A stretch of 64,000 nt of DNA. Source: Dolomedes plantarius (Eukaryota; Arthropoda; Arachnida; Araneae; Dolomedidae). Shown here piece by piece: positions 23,116 through 34,838 of the stretch (position 1 is its first letter; each line of letters begins with the position of its first letter). The notes below the pieces were generated by a model. It was not told the origin of the DNA. It saw only the letters and a list, made by a program, of their open reading frames with translations, and searched no databases. A program made the translations under genes and the position numbers. The stretch lies in NCBI GenBank assembly GCA_907164885.2, contig OU015496.1, positions 106,144,315 through 106,208,314 on the forward strand. The letters run 5' to 3'.

Positions 23116-23464
23116 ATATCTAAATTATATTACACTTGAAATTGATATTAGCATGAAAATTAAAGATATTTTAAATTTAACAGCTGTTCTGAATAATTTT
23201 ATGCGTAAAAATATCCTTGTTAATATCTTCTCTTATAGATTTAATGTTAAAAGGCTTGTAAATACTGCTTTTAATAGAATATTTTTTCAAATATTATTTA
23301 TAAATTAGATATGTCTTTAAAGTAATAATAAGTAATTATAATTATTTTTTACTAATTACTACTGTCGTTAAAAAATAGTAAGTTAATAATATATTTTAAT
23401 TTAGAATTTAAACTAAAATAAAACCTTTTACAAAATTAAATTTTAAATGTAGTTGTAATTTTTA

Positions 23465-24139
23465 CCAATAGATGTCGCCTGCAGCGTAAAATCGTTTTAC
23501 AATCTTAAATATTTAAAGTTCTAGTTTAGTTCAAGTTTTTCCCGCTAGGGGGCGCTTAGTATGTATTATATTAAAAAAATAATTAATTAATTAATTAATT
23601 AAAATAATATAATACCACAGAATCCTCTATCATATTTCTCAAGTTCCCTTTAAAATATTCACTCTTTAAATACCTTATAATACCGTACAATGACAAGATC
23701 CCGGTGGCTCGATCGGATTACGACCGTGTCACTGGTCAGCTAACATTTTCGACGTGGGTTCGAAACCAGCTCCTGTCAAGTCTTGAAAAATATATATCTT
23801 CTGTAAAATTGTAGTTCTAGCTTTCAGCATCAGATGGCAGCACTGAAAAAAATATGCCCTGACCTCCAATCCTTGTACGAAATTTAGTTCCCTATTTGAC
23901 CTATAGGTGGCGCTCCGCGGAGCACATACTCTCTTCAAGATTCTGCTGAACTACAAGGTTCCAGGTTTTCCCGCTAGGGGGCGATAGCAGCGCTGCCCTC
24001 TCCTGATTGGTCCAAATCGACCGCCAGGTGGCCAGCTGCACTCTGATTGGTCCACGTCACTCAGTTAGCTCCGCCCACTTTAAGCCCCTCCCCTTAATCC
24101 TTCTAATCCTTGGCGCGGAACTGTCATTTTTATACTACT
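23465..24139 (-). promoter_or_regulatory. Motif-dense terminus of right arm
   Basis: Reverse complement of 9737-10411 with the same TATA, GC-box, CRE-like, paired CCAAT and CTCF-like motifs, all pointing inward or outward symmetrically with respect to the element ends. Confidence 0.5.
23694..23778 (+). other. tRNA-like segment, right arm
   Basis: Mirror of the left-arm segment: A-box-like GGTGGCTCGATCGG and B-box GGTTCGAAACC on the plus strand. Not a canonical tRNA because the ends do not form an acceptor stem. Confidence 0.5.
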
Positions 24140-24145
24140 ACCACG
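24140..24145. repeat. Right 6-bp target site duplication (ACCACG)
   Basis: Exact copy of 9731-9736, directly after the right terminus of the palindrome. Confidence 0.8.
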
Positions 24146-24956
24146 GCAATTTAGTGCTATGTTATGTTTAGCCTATTATTCAAACACATACAATGATCAA
24201 TTTCTTTTCGCTGGTGGGGCATTTGCCTCACCAACTCCAGATTAAAACATGTCCTGCATAGCTGTATTACTAGTATCCAGTGGCAATCTTAGAAGTTTTG
24301 CGGTCCTTGGCCAAATTTCTTCTGGGGTACCCGCTTTCGATTCATTTGAAGGCAATAAGATAAGTAAAAATGTTTACCATCTATGTGATAACCCATTAAT
24401 CATGTACGTTTACCGTTTACTTGAAAACATTTATTACTGAAGTGTTATTGTACTACATTTTTGTTTTATTTTAAAACAAAAAACATGCAGACTTATAAGT
24501 TGAGAAAAACTCCAGAGATTTTTTGGTGTTAAATTTAATTTACAAAGTAAAAAGATTATACGTTGGTCCGAGCTTCGCTTTGTTATTTTGTAAATAAAAT
24601 TCATTATAAATATTACTAATATTATTTATTAAAGCAATTTTCACTATTTAAAAACAAACAAAGCTTTTTTGGTTATAAATACAGATAAGTTAGGAAAAAC
24701 GAAAGGTAAAATATTTTTTTACTCGTGGGCCTGAGGAAAAGTTGGCCTAGTCCTAAATCCTATACTGGTAGGATCATAAAAGAGAAGGTTAGTTTACGCA
24801 TAGAACGATCGAACATAGATGACTCAGTTTTTGGCGTAACTGGTGCAGAAAAGACATAGTTATAGGTTTTGGAATATGCTAGGTCTCCTCGTAAGCCCCG
24901 TTAGTTTGTTTCTACGAACTAGACTTGAATTCGAGTTCAGATCATAGTATTAGTTA
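24146..24956. other. No recognisable feature
   Basis: Right flank of the palindrome. No gene or repeat supported apart from the 25-bp sequence 24234-24258 shared with 9351-9375. Confidence 0.5.
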
Positions 24957-25136
24957 GTGCCTGTTCACATAGGAGTCCGGTAGCGAAAGCGTAAAAGGAA
25001 AGATGACGCTGAGACGGAAATAAACCAATCATAGGTGTTAAAAATTTCTTTGCTAATCGTTTGGAGGTTTGTCATTGGTTAAATATATTTCAATACTTTA
25101 ACGCTTCCGCTACCGGATTCCTGTGTGAACAGGCCC
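24957..25136. mobile_element. MITE with ~30-bp TIRs (GTGCCTGTTCACA type)
   Basis: The ends are inverted repeats, TGCCTGTTCACATAGGA... and its complement ending ...TGTGAACAGGC, extending through CCGGTAGCG. It is 180 bp long and encodes nothing. TIR style suggests hAT or a related superfamily, but no convincing 8-bp target duplication is visible. A shorter relative lies at 31633-31761. Confidence 0.75.
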
Positions 25137-28060
25137 TTATTCTACCGTATTCATTATTCTTCTATTTGTGCTACTTATAGCTATCTTATTTATGTACGGT
25201 ATTTTAAAAAATTTTTTTGCAACTCTTTGCAAACAATAAGCTGTTTTCAGAAAAGTCCTATTTATTTTTTACTATGATTGCATGGAATTTCAACAAGTAG
25301 CTTTAGGAATTGCTTCCTTACTAGTTCTAGATGGCAAATGGACGGTTTTTTAGGATTAAGACGGTTCATTAATTGGCTTTTCAGAGCTGCAATCCCTTTG
25401 TTAAGCTATAAGAAATTTTCCTTTGTTATTTTCTACTTATGAACAAACGCATATTTTTTAATTCTGTTTTTTTGCAACTTAAGGAAGATCTTTCAGGGCA
25501 ATGCGCATATTTTTCTAAATTCTCCTTTTAACATTATTCTTTCTAAAAAGATTCAAATTTTCTTGAGGTAGATATTAATAGTTTAATGCTCTGTGAAAAA
25601 AATTAACTACACAAAATTTCAAAATATAAAAAAAATTCGTTCTTTGTTTAAAATTTTACTTTAAGATAATAAAAAAAATAGAAGAAAAAACAGAATTCGA
25701 AACTATCCAAGTTTGCAAAACTGTGTTAACCTCTGATTAGTAAAATACCAAGAGGAAAATTCTCCACGCCACAGCGTAACATGGAAATTAACTATTCGCA
25801 AGGTCAGCTGATACAACACCTTTAGCTTTTTATTCAGCACATGATACACCTTTTCTGGATTCGATTTCGCTCTTTGTTTGAATAACCTAGCCAGCTGTGA
25901 GGACATTTCTAAAACTGAGCTTGTCTTTCGCTTAATTTCTTTCTCTCATATTCAGTTCTTTTTCAGGATAGCAAGTCATAAGTTTATTATGGATTTGGTG
26001 TGATGGGTTTTACAACAAAGTTAAATTACAGCCCTCTAATTGGCTCAAGCTTGTCAGTGGGAGGTTCTCCTGGAGTGAAGTTTAATTTTTGTTCCTTAAT
26101 TTATTGTTATTATCCCATATTTTTTTCTCTAAATTTTTTATTTTCAATATCGAAATTTCTAAATTTGCTAGGAGGATGATAGGAGGATAGGAGTAGAGTG
26201 ACTTTTTATTTCTAAGTCCTCTAAATGACGAGATGTACATTCTTTGTTTACTGACTTCGAATTTAACGTTTTTCTCCATTTTTAATGTTTTGAACTTTGA
26301 AATTTTGATTTCGGTCTCAAATTTGCAATCGATCGCAGGATAATACGCCACTTTTGTTACTAGGTATTCTTAAAAACATAGAGTGCCTTAACTTGCCGAG
26401 AAGGATTGTTCTACAAAGCTGCATTGATTGCTAACAGCTATTCAGTTGTAGCGAGTTTATCTCGATTCGTTATACTCGTTGACACTAAGATGGATGTGCC
26501 ATGGATACAGATTAAAGCGAAATTTTGGTAATATAAAGTAGAGGAGTACTAATTTGGTACACTATAGTTAATGAAGTCAGATTGTGAGAGACGGTTATAT
26601 TAGCAGTTGACGAATTAAAACGCGAAAGGGGGAGATGATAGAAAGTTTGATAAACTGGGCTTAAAGTTTTAGTTTCGTTTGTTATTTGTTCTGTGCAATT
26701 GTAGTGTATTTAACACATATACGCAGCTGAGAGTTTTTAACGTAAAATGACGATAATAGGATATATGCTGTAACGTCGTGAACGAAGTAGCGGTCGAGCA
26801 ATCTGAGTTACAGGCAATTTGATTAAAATAACCAATTTATCATTAAATTAGTTAAAGATGTTTGAAAGTCTTTTTACAAAAGGATGAAGGTTTACAGGTG
26901 AATGAATCAGTGGCCTTCACTGATACAATCGAGAAAGTCCTTTTAGAAGAAGCCTCTCATGAAAACTCTCTCTCAACGGGATCGAGTCCGGTTGGGCCCT
27001 CGACGAAACTATTCTGAAGAGCGGATGGCTGCGTCGAATAACTGTTGATTTGGATGATCAAAATATATGAATCTCTTCACGAGATATCTCCAACACTAAG
27101 CTTATTAGTCCTAAGCTTATATCTGTCTTCACGAGAAAAAAAACCCCGCTGACTTAACAAGTCCGCGATATAGCCTTCACGACCCGGGATGGTCGGAATG
27201 TATCTCTCAGATAGGGAGACGATAACTAACTACGTCAAACAAGTTCCTTTCTGATCTCCGAACTTGGCGACAACATCCAGATAAGTCGTCTATCTATTTT
27301 CATTGGCTCTTGCAACGGTGATGTCGGATATGAGGCTTTTTATTTGCTGAAAACGCGCGCGCCAAGATGTCGGCAATTCTGGCATGGCGAAAGGAGCGCT
27401 AGTGACAATTTCGCGACCGGACGGCGTCACCTGCTGCACATACAATGGGACCACAGGACCACAGGAAATGTGCTCAAACTGCACTTCCTGGGCCACGCCC
27501 TCTAGTGCAAATTTTCAGTAGGTAAGCACCGGGGAACCATCAATGGACAGAAAGTAGAGAAATGAAGGAAAGGGATTGGTGTGCTCACGATCCTGTGAGT
27601 TCAAATGCCTTCAGCTGAAATCACCAAAGTAAATCAGCATCCGGCAAGGACAGTAGCTTAGAAGGTGACATGACTATAGCAGTTCGTCTCCGAAAAATGG
27701 AGGGAGGTTAAATACAAGGCTATAGTAGAGAAAATGGAGAGAAGAAAGTTTAGGGATAGCGACACATAAAACTTTATTTTGTTTTTGCATTTTTTAAAAT
27801 GTTTTTTGCCTTGGCAAAGCCAAGTATTATTTTTTATTTTTATATAAAGAGGATAAACAGACAGGGGACAACACTCAAGAAAATGATAGGATATCTCTAG
27901 GCCTTTGCCTATTAATGGGATCAGCATGATAATAATTTGTAAGTTCTTTAAGTAATTCATTGTCAATAGACTTGTGGAAATTAATGGCTAGGTTTTGTAA
28001 ATAATTTTGAATAGTTGGGAGAGCAATCTCCCTGTAAATATCAACATTTCTGAAATACCA
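25137..28060. other. No gene recognised
   Basis: AT-rich to about 26880, then a GC-richer stretch (about 26900-27620) with short open frames lacking any known motif. It might hold old LTR material, but I see no paired ends. Confidence 0.4.
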
Positions 28061-28210
28061 AGGCGCTTTAACGATTTGTCTAATGCTTGTGCTTTGAGCA
28101 GATGCTAGTTTTTTAATATGAGATTTTGGTCATATTGTGCAAAAACTCATAATAAAAAACTAGCATCTGCTCAAAGCACAACCATTAGACAAATCGTTAA
28201 AGCACTTTGA
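28061..28210. repeat. ~60-bp-armed hairpin
   Basis: Arms containing CTTTAACGATTTGTCTAATG and GAGCAGATGCTAGTTTTTTA are followed after a short loop (about 28121-28148) by their reverse complements ending near 28209. Few mismatches, no coding. Confidence 0.8.
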
Positions 28211-28714
28211 CTGACCTCAGGTCTTTAACTGCTTGAGCCTTCATCTGCTAGGCTGGGATAGATTTTACATATTGGGTGAATTAGTTTAATTCGTCACAAT
28301 GCATCGGAAGTTTATCTAGTTAAAAACAAAACAAAACAAAACAAAGAAAAACGAGCGTAGCATGTATGTCGACTCCATGAAGGTGAAAGATGGAGATACG
28401 GTACTGTATTCTAAAAGTGCACCGAATTTGGTCGCCACAACTAGATGGCGTTGGCGCATACGATATTTATTCCATCGGCTTTGAAATTGAAACCACACTA
28501 TCTTTACGGTATGTTTCATTTTTTTAAGTTAAAAACAAACTATTCTTCGGTCTGTGTATTTAATACAAATATATCTGTTATTTTACATGCCTAAAGAATC
28601 ATATTTCTTTAAAAATTGTTTTAAATGCTAATTTTTATTTATACTAAATAAAGTAAAATAAAAGAAACTCCCCACGTCGCATATATTTAGTTCAGAGACA
28701 AAATTCTTCAGACG

Positions 28715-28974
28715 GTTCAGCGTAAATTTAACTATAATAGATATATATATATATATAGATAAGGTATTGTATTTAACTATGACATGGCGGAAGCCAGTGT
28801 TCATATCCTCGGATTAAAGTTCAGGAAATATAAAAACAACGGCTGTAAATAATCATCTCGTATTTGATGACACAAAGACAAGGTATTTATTCATACATAT
28901 TGACAGAAATCAGAACAGCATCGCCGTGCTGATCTTAGCACGAAGCTAAACAGTTCAGCGTAAATTTAACTATA
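28715..28974 (-). mobile_element. Short retro-inserted element with 22-bp target duplication
   Basis: A perfect 22-bp direct repeat (starts GTTCAGCGTAAATTTAAC) at 28715-28736 and 28953-28974 flanks a 216-bp insert. On the minus strand the insert ends in a TA-rich simple repeat next to the duplication. Long target duplications plus a simple-repeat tail are typical of LINE-mediated insertion of a truncated LINE or a SINE. The insert has no coding motif I recognise. Confidence 0.7.
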
Positions 28975-30942
28975 TTATAGAGTGTTTTCAACTAACATTT
29001 TAGAGCCTGTAAAATACTAACTAAAAATCGTTGAATAACCAATTGCATTTTTAGTACACGTTCACATTTGATAAGTAATCAAATATCAATAATATAAAAC
29101 TTTAAATGCTGAGATATTTAAAATAAACTAACCATTTCTAGAATAGACTCATCAATTTTAATAATTATAAAGATCAGTTTTCTTATTTAACTAAAAAAAA
29201 TAATCATTTTTCATTTAAATGCACAACTTTAATAGAGCTATATTTCACTACGTTAAACAGTGTAATTAACTATGTTAAACAAAAGTATTAAATGAGTCGT
29301 AATCACCAAAGAGGGTAAATATTAAATTATCAATATGGATAACTTTAAAGAGAAATAATTTATTATATTTTTAAGTATCGAACACCTTTTTTTAAGAATA
29401 AACGCTTTCATTCAGTAATTTCACAAATTATTTACAGTGGTTTATAGTATAGAAAGGAAGAGCTTCAAGTCTTGTGCCGCTAGGCGCTATTTGGCAAACT
29501 GTTTTTAAACTGTACCAAATGACCTTTTCTTAGTGAGAAATTTAGGAAAAGAGTATTTCACACATTTTAAAACTTTTCGCCTAACAGGCAACTATGCATA
29601 TAAAAATTTATCTGCAATCAACAAGATAATTATCAAATAAATAATGTTAAATTATTTTAATATAAAAATTTTGAATAAAGTTTGTATAACAAATATGAAT
29701 TAATTAATATAAGAGATTAAATGTTTACAAAATTTCCTAAATTAATTTATCAGTTTCAAAAGTAGGTCAAAATTTAAATATTTAAGAAAAATGTTGTGGG
29801 AAGACAATGTATTTAAAATACAGGAATTTTATTAAAAGAACTAAAAAACCCGTATCAGTAGATTATAAACGAAGATACCACTTTTAAAATGTAATCACCA
29901 AATTTTGGCGCTCTGAAAAATATGGTACAGGATACGGTGCTTGTATAGAGCTTTATGAACACCTTTTTCTGACGGAATATAATGGATGATCAAAAATTAA
30001 TACACACTTCTTTTCTGCAGATTTTCAGCTCTTTGAAACTTATATTAGTGTCGTATTGCTCGTCCAAAGTTATTTTAACGGGCGTGAAATAGTTAGTTAG
30101 TACATTAAATTATTTATAAAGGGGTATTTGGGTGCGTTGTGTTTTTAAAATTTATTTTGTTAACACAGAATCCGCTTTTTTATTTATTTATTTTATTTTT
30201 ATTTTTTAAACTATTACACAACAAATATTCTTATGAAATAATAATAACCTTATCTTTGGAGCAGAAAGTAGGTTTGTATTCCTCTTCCCCAATGCTGTAT
30301 TTCGCTTAATAGCGGGAACATAGCCACAATCGAAACCAGGAAGAAAACATACAGGAATATCTATTTACAGGATGAGTATTAAATTATGTTAAACAATTTT
30401 AAAACATCGTTTTACTTCGCCATTATGACTAAATCAAAGGAAAATGAATATGTCGAGCCATCTGTCGGCGAATGACGGTTTCAGGTCATTTTCCCCAAGT
30501 AATTCTCGATAGAAGATGGAGCTTTTTCATTCATCTTTATGGCTGAATCTCTTGGAACGTTTATAAGTGATTTATGTTAAGGATGGCGTTAGTTTCAATT
30601 GTATCGTAAGAATTATATTTATTTGAATGTTGCCCTTGGATGTCGCATTTCCATTAGAGTGTCATTGCGTCTGGGGGAAGGGGGGATAACATTTCTCCTA
30701 GTCCCAGTTAGTAAAAAACAAATAACTCGAAAAGTTATAAAATAAGACTGTTCGTCGAGATTCAAATTTTTAAACAGAGAAAAATTTATCTTCCTTTTTT
30801 ATTCTTCTTTTTTCATTCTAACAGAGGAAAAAAAATGGCCAAATTCTGAGATTTAAAGATTATTACATCGCGCACTTATCCGTACTTTTTTTTTTTTTTC
30901 ATGTGAAATACTATAACAACGAAGCTAGGTCATGCTATTCGC
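28975..30942. other. No recognisable feature
   Basis: AT-rich sequence with no gene, tandem array or paired inverted repeats that I can support. Confidence 0.4.
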
Positions 30943-31307
30943 TTGGTTTGGTTTGGATTGCTACGGTCAACTCTTTTCTACACGAGGGCTAATTAGTCCG
31001 GGACCTACAGTTTAAAGCCGATTTCGAACGGTTACACACACAGTGGCGTAGCGAGCATAACTGGCGCCCGGGACACGATACCTTTTTGGCACCCCCCCCC
31101 ATATAAAAATTGAAATTTTCCGGAATCTCTTGTTTGTCTTTGGGACCATTTGGCGTCCCTCTACGAGTGTGTGTGGGGGGCATGATAGACCCCCCCTTGC
31201 CCCCTCTCGCTACGCCACTGTACACACATCCATGCCAACAGTGGGACTCGAACCCACAGGATCTGAACCGAATGCCAGCGCCCTAGCCATTCGGTCATCT
31301 CCTGGCA
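30943..31307 (-). mobile_element. tRNA-derived SINE, copy 1, interrupted by a MITE
   Basis: On the minus strand the head has GCCAGGAGATGACCGAATGG (A-box region) and GGGTTCGAGTCCCAC (B-box), resembling a tRNA-Leu/Ser-type head. The body follows, then a CCAAA-repeat tail at 30943-30960. A 180-bp hAT-type MITE at 31041-31220 splits the body. The uninterrupted relative lies at 47702-47883. Confidence 0.8.
31041..31220. mobile_element. hAT-type MITE with 8-bp target duplication
   Basis: Perfect TIRs CAGTGGCGTAGCGAG at both ends and an exact 8-bp duplication TACACACA (31033-31040, 31221-31228). The uninterrupted SINE copy at 47702 shows the empty site, which confirms the insertion borders. Confidence 0.92.
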
Positions 31308-31632
31308 TGCCGTTCTCTAATTAAGCTTTATAAACATACTAAGTTTTAACATGAAAGTGCTTTGAAATAGCCACGGACGTTATATAAACAAATTCGCATA
31401 TTTTTCATAAATGATCATCAGAGTAACGAAATGTTCACGTATTTGAACCGCTAATTTTCGTGGGGATACAATATTTTGTTTTCCCATTCATTTTAAACTA
31501 ATATACAAAGCCTGTCCTCTTACGGATACATTCACACAGAAAGCAGCGATTTCCCTTCATATCCCAGATAAGTCCAAGTCCCAGCCTTTGAAGGATGCAT
31601 TGTGGGAGAAATCGCTTTATTTACTGTACAAA

Positions 31633-31761
31633 GAGCCTGTTCCCATAGAATCCATCAGAGTCAGCGTTAAAGATTCTGCTGGCGCTGATTGGCTAAATGA
31701 TTCAAAGGTTGGTATATGATTGGTTACAAATTTTTACGGACGCTGATGGATGATCAGGCCC
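31633..31761. mobile_element. Degraded MITE, GCCTGTTC-type TIR
   Basis: Imperfect inverted ends (GAGCCTGTTCCCATAGA and complement of GGGCCTGATCATCCATC) enclosing about 129 bp. The ends resemble those of the MITE at 24957-25136. Confidence 0.5.
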
Positions 31762-32008
31762 AAACTGCGGTGGGCAAGCAGAGAGGGGAGGAGCCACAAT
31801 CACATCTTTTTGACACTGGTTCCTAAACTGTTAAAAACAATGTCCTTGAATAGGTCAAATCTACGAAACTGTTTAATCCAGATGCAAACTTCGAAGATTT
31901 TAATTTGGTAAATGTAGAATATGTGAGTTTTTCAGTATTTTACAAAAATATTTTCGTTGGAAGAAACTCTGTCATCACTTGGTATGTAGAGTGAACCTTG
32001 TCCAGTAT

Positions 32009-34443
32009 TAGGCCGGGCGTAAGTTGAGACGCAGCTTGGTGAGGTGAGGTGACGCAGGGAATCAGGATTCAATCAACTGCGTGCAGGGAGAGTGAAAGTT
32101 GGGAGGTGTTAGCGTACATGTTAAAAACATGCACGTCAACAATTCTTATAATTTATATTTAAATAGCAGAGTTTAAAAATGTGCAGTAAAAGCTATGTTA
32201 AAAAGGTATACGCTAAAACCATTAAAGTTGTTCAAAATAATGTATAGACGACAAGACTTTTTAACAATAACTAAAAGTTTATTCATTTAAAAAACTGGTT
32301 AAGAATTAGATAAAAACAACAATATCAACATCTTTCTTCTTACTAATAATACTGGGGTTTTCTTTAGATCAGTTTTAAAACAAACATTATATTTTATCAT
32401 ACTGTGATGGACTATCACAAGAATTAATACATAACTAATACAAAACGTCTTACTCTAGACAGGATTGATACTTCATCCCAATATTTCATCAGCTCAAGAA
32501 GCTTACTATAATGTGTGTATCCTTTATGCCGTGATGCGTTTTCTCGAAAGTGTTCGCCGCTTATATACACTTAACAAAAGCCAATATTCAAATATCGGGT
32601 ACATCACTTCACTTGAAAAAAAAACTATCGGCTGGTAACTGAAGATTTTTGTGTTTAATTATATGACGTATGGCAGTTTGCCAGACATGACGTAATCTAA
32701 ACGAAACTTACGTCGTTGATTCGGTTTAGTTATTAATTGAATCGGCTTAAAATGGAAATGCAGAATATGACGTCAAACTTCGGAAAGGCAAGTAATTAAT
32801 GAATCTTCAAACTAACTATTGGTTCATATTGCTAACAGGAGGCAGTTCTATCTCAACTGCGTGCCAGTGAGGATGTTTAAACGAAAATGTGCGCGATGGC
32901 AATGTATATAAAATCATTATTAAGTTCGGAATCTGATTTCGATGAACTCGGAGCGAAGTAATTTCAGCATTACTTCGTGAAAAGCTTCCGAAAAGCAATT
33001 ATCTAAAGAAAAGAAAGGCGCACGGAGAATTCATTCTGAAGAACGAATTTTCTAATGAAAAATATAAAAACTATTACCGTGTAACAAATGTGAATGCAAA
33101 GTAAGCACTGTAGTAAAAATTGTAAAGGCATATTGCGTACTGCACAACTATTTGAGAAATTCTGCACTGTTGCAAACTGGAGGTGATATCACCGAATAGA
33201 ATTTGCCACAGTACCAATTACGTCCACTGCATCAAACCAATGCACGAAGTGGATCAAGCTTTTTGGATTCGTCTGAAATTCACGGAATACTTTAATTCAC
33301 CCGGAGGTTCAGTTCATTGGCAGAGAGATTGCATGTTGAATGGGAAGTGCTGAGAATGTATAATAACTAAAATATAAAAATTAATCTTTAAAGCATAATT
33401 CATTTATAATTTTTAATAAATATAATACGTTTTTTAATGCTTCTTAATTTTTAATATTGTAACACCATTTCTTTTTCTCAATCATTTTAATTTAAATTAA
33501 AGTTACTTTTCAAATTCCGTTTGGATAAAGCTTCTTTCGGAAAAATCTTAACACCTACCTCCGAACGGAAAAACATGTTAAAGGGGAACGTAACTAATTG
33601 GTAGTTCCTAGTAAATAAAATCATTCCGAGAATATGCATCATTTCGAATCGTCTCTACGGAACATGGAGCAATGTTATTATTTTACTGTACATGATTATA
33701 AAATATTTGTAGAAGATGAAATTAAAGTTCAAGATTACGTGTTCATTATTTTAAATTACAAATCTACATTTTCTCAATTAAATAATTCTTGTCATTTATT
33801 ATATTAACTATGACACACATCTGTATAGAAAATAAAGTAATATACCTACAAAGCAGTTTTGCTTTCGCCGAAAATCTGCTGTTCATAAAATGTTATCTAA
33901 AACAAATAAAAGGTGCAGCGGAAATCGACAGTAGTTCAAAAGGATGAATTTACAGGAGAACAAATTGAATACATTGTAAGCAAACTAATTCAAGAAACAC
34001 TTTTAATTGAAAAAAGCAACCGTTTTCTCATGTACACTTCAAATAAATTAATCTTAATTAAGTAAAAAAATTATGAAAACTTATTAGATTTCATTCCAAT
34101 TTCTTGGGCTATTTCTTCCCAAATCAACAATTTTAATTTGATTTTTAAATAGTCAGCATGTGACGTATCGTATAATACTGTTCTCCCATCGAACTGCTTA
34201 AATTAATTTTTCCTCCATAGTGGACTTGACTTTCAACGCAACTTTTCACTCGCAGGTCCTAGTCACTAGTGACAAACTGCGGCACGAGCACAAACCTTCG
34301 CAGCTCACGGACGCTCTGAAACTGCGTCACCTACGCTGCGTGCGAACATTAGGTGTAGCATTCACTTCTTTGTTTCACAGAATCTCACGGTGAGGCACCT
34401 CACCTCAACTCACCAAGCTGCGTCTCAACTTGCGCCCGACCTT
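32009..34443. mobile_element. 2.4-kb non-autonomous element with long TIRs
   Basis: The left end (GGCCGGGCGTAAGTTGAGAC, then CAGCTTGGTGAGGTGAGG) is the imperfect reverse complement of the right end finishing GCGCCCGACCTTA. Similarity continues inward with gaps (GACGCAG and GCGTGC blocks), giving TIRs of perhaps 100-130 bp. The 2.2-kb AT-rich inside encodes nothing I recognise. Target duplication is unclear, so the superfamily is open. Confidence 0.7.
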
Positions 34444-34475
34444 ATACGGTTGTTAACATAAAAGATAATTTAAAC

Positions 34476-34562
34476 CAGCCATACTCAACCTTTTCTCGGG
34501 CCGCATGCACACGTACTAGTTTACGCGCGGGCTGCAACATAGTACACGATACCTCATAATAT

Positions 34563-34593
<31 letters not shown>

Positions 34594-34830
34594 AAATTCA
34601 GGTAGTCTCTTCTAACGAAACTACCGCGGGTTATTAACGTAGGATTATTCATTCACAAAGATACATTGATGAGAATAACGCTAGCAGCAGGAAGTATATT
34701 TTGGTACAGATTTGTATTTTTCAGGTACTCATTTCCAAAATTATGTTTAGAAAAGAAACTGCCTGGTAAGGAGTGTGAGTGTCTCGGGCCGCACATTCAA
34801 GCTTGATGGGCCGCAGTTTGAGTACCCCTG
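34476..34830. mobile_element. hAT (Charlie-like) MITE with perfect 8-bp target duplication
   Basis: The right end, read inward, starts CAGGGGTACTCAAACTGCGG, the typical hAT-Charlie-like terminus; the left end starts CAGCCATACTCAACC and shares a GGGCCGCA block. The duplication ATTTAAAC is exact (34468-34475 and 34831-34838). A run of about 27 A lies inside near 34570. Confidence 0.85.
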
Positions 34831-34838
34831 ATTTAAAC

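Larger units (their letters stand above)
9737..24139. mobile_element. 14.4-kb palindromic Polinton/Maverick-like non-autonomous element
   Basis: Two arms (9737-16916 and 16963-24139) are near-identical reverse complements separated by only 46 bp. The termini read 5'-AGTAGTATAAAAATGACAG on both ends and are flanked by a perfect 6-bp direct repeat. AG termini, 6-bp target duplications and short tandem repeats at the tip are known traits of Polinton/Maverick elements. The usual Polinton genes (protein-primed polymerase, retroviral-type integrase, packaging ATPase, protease, capsid) are not recognisable. Each arm carries the same gene pair, tandem repeats, a tRNA-like segment and a motif-dense terminus. 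Inference: an integrated inverted-dimer genome made of one end of a larger element, mobilised in trans. A different, undescribed element with the same target duplication length is the main alternative. Confidence 0.65.
16963..24139 (-). repeat. Right arm of the palindrome
   Basis: Reverse complement of 9737-16916. The match stops exactly at the ACTACT terminus at 24139, immediately followed by the second ACCACG hexamer. It holds the intact copy of gene A. Confidence 0.95.

Noticed and set aside
27290..27496. 68-codon minus-strand frame in a GC-richer patch
   Set aside because: No known motif, no splice or neighbour support. Left unannotated.
31233..31307. Functional tRNA gene at the SINE heads (also 47808-47883 and 45335-45410)
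   Set aside because: A- and B-boxes are present, but they continue into SINE bodies and tails, and the acceptor stems do not pair properly.
31130..31324. Frame spanning the SINE and MITE, and a similar one at 47808-48005
   Set aside because: Both are translations of the SINE tRNA-like head (shared MPTVG.EPTGSE start), not genes.
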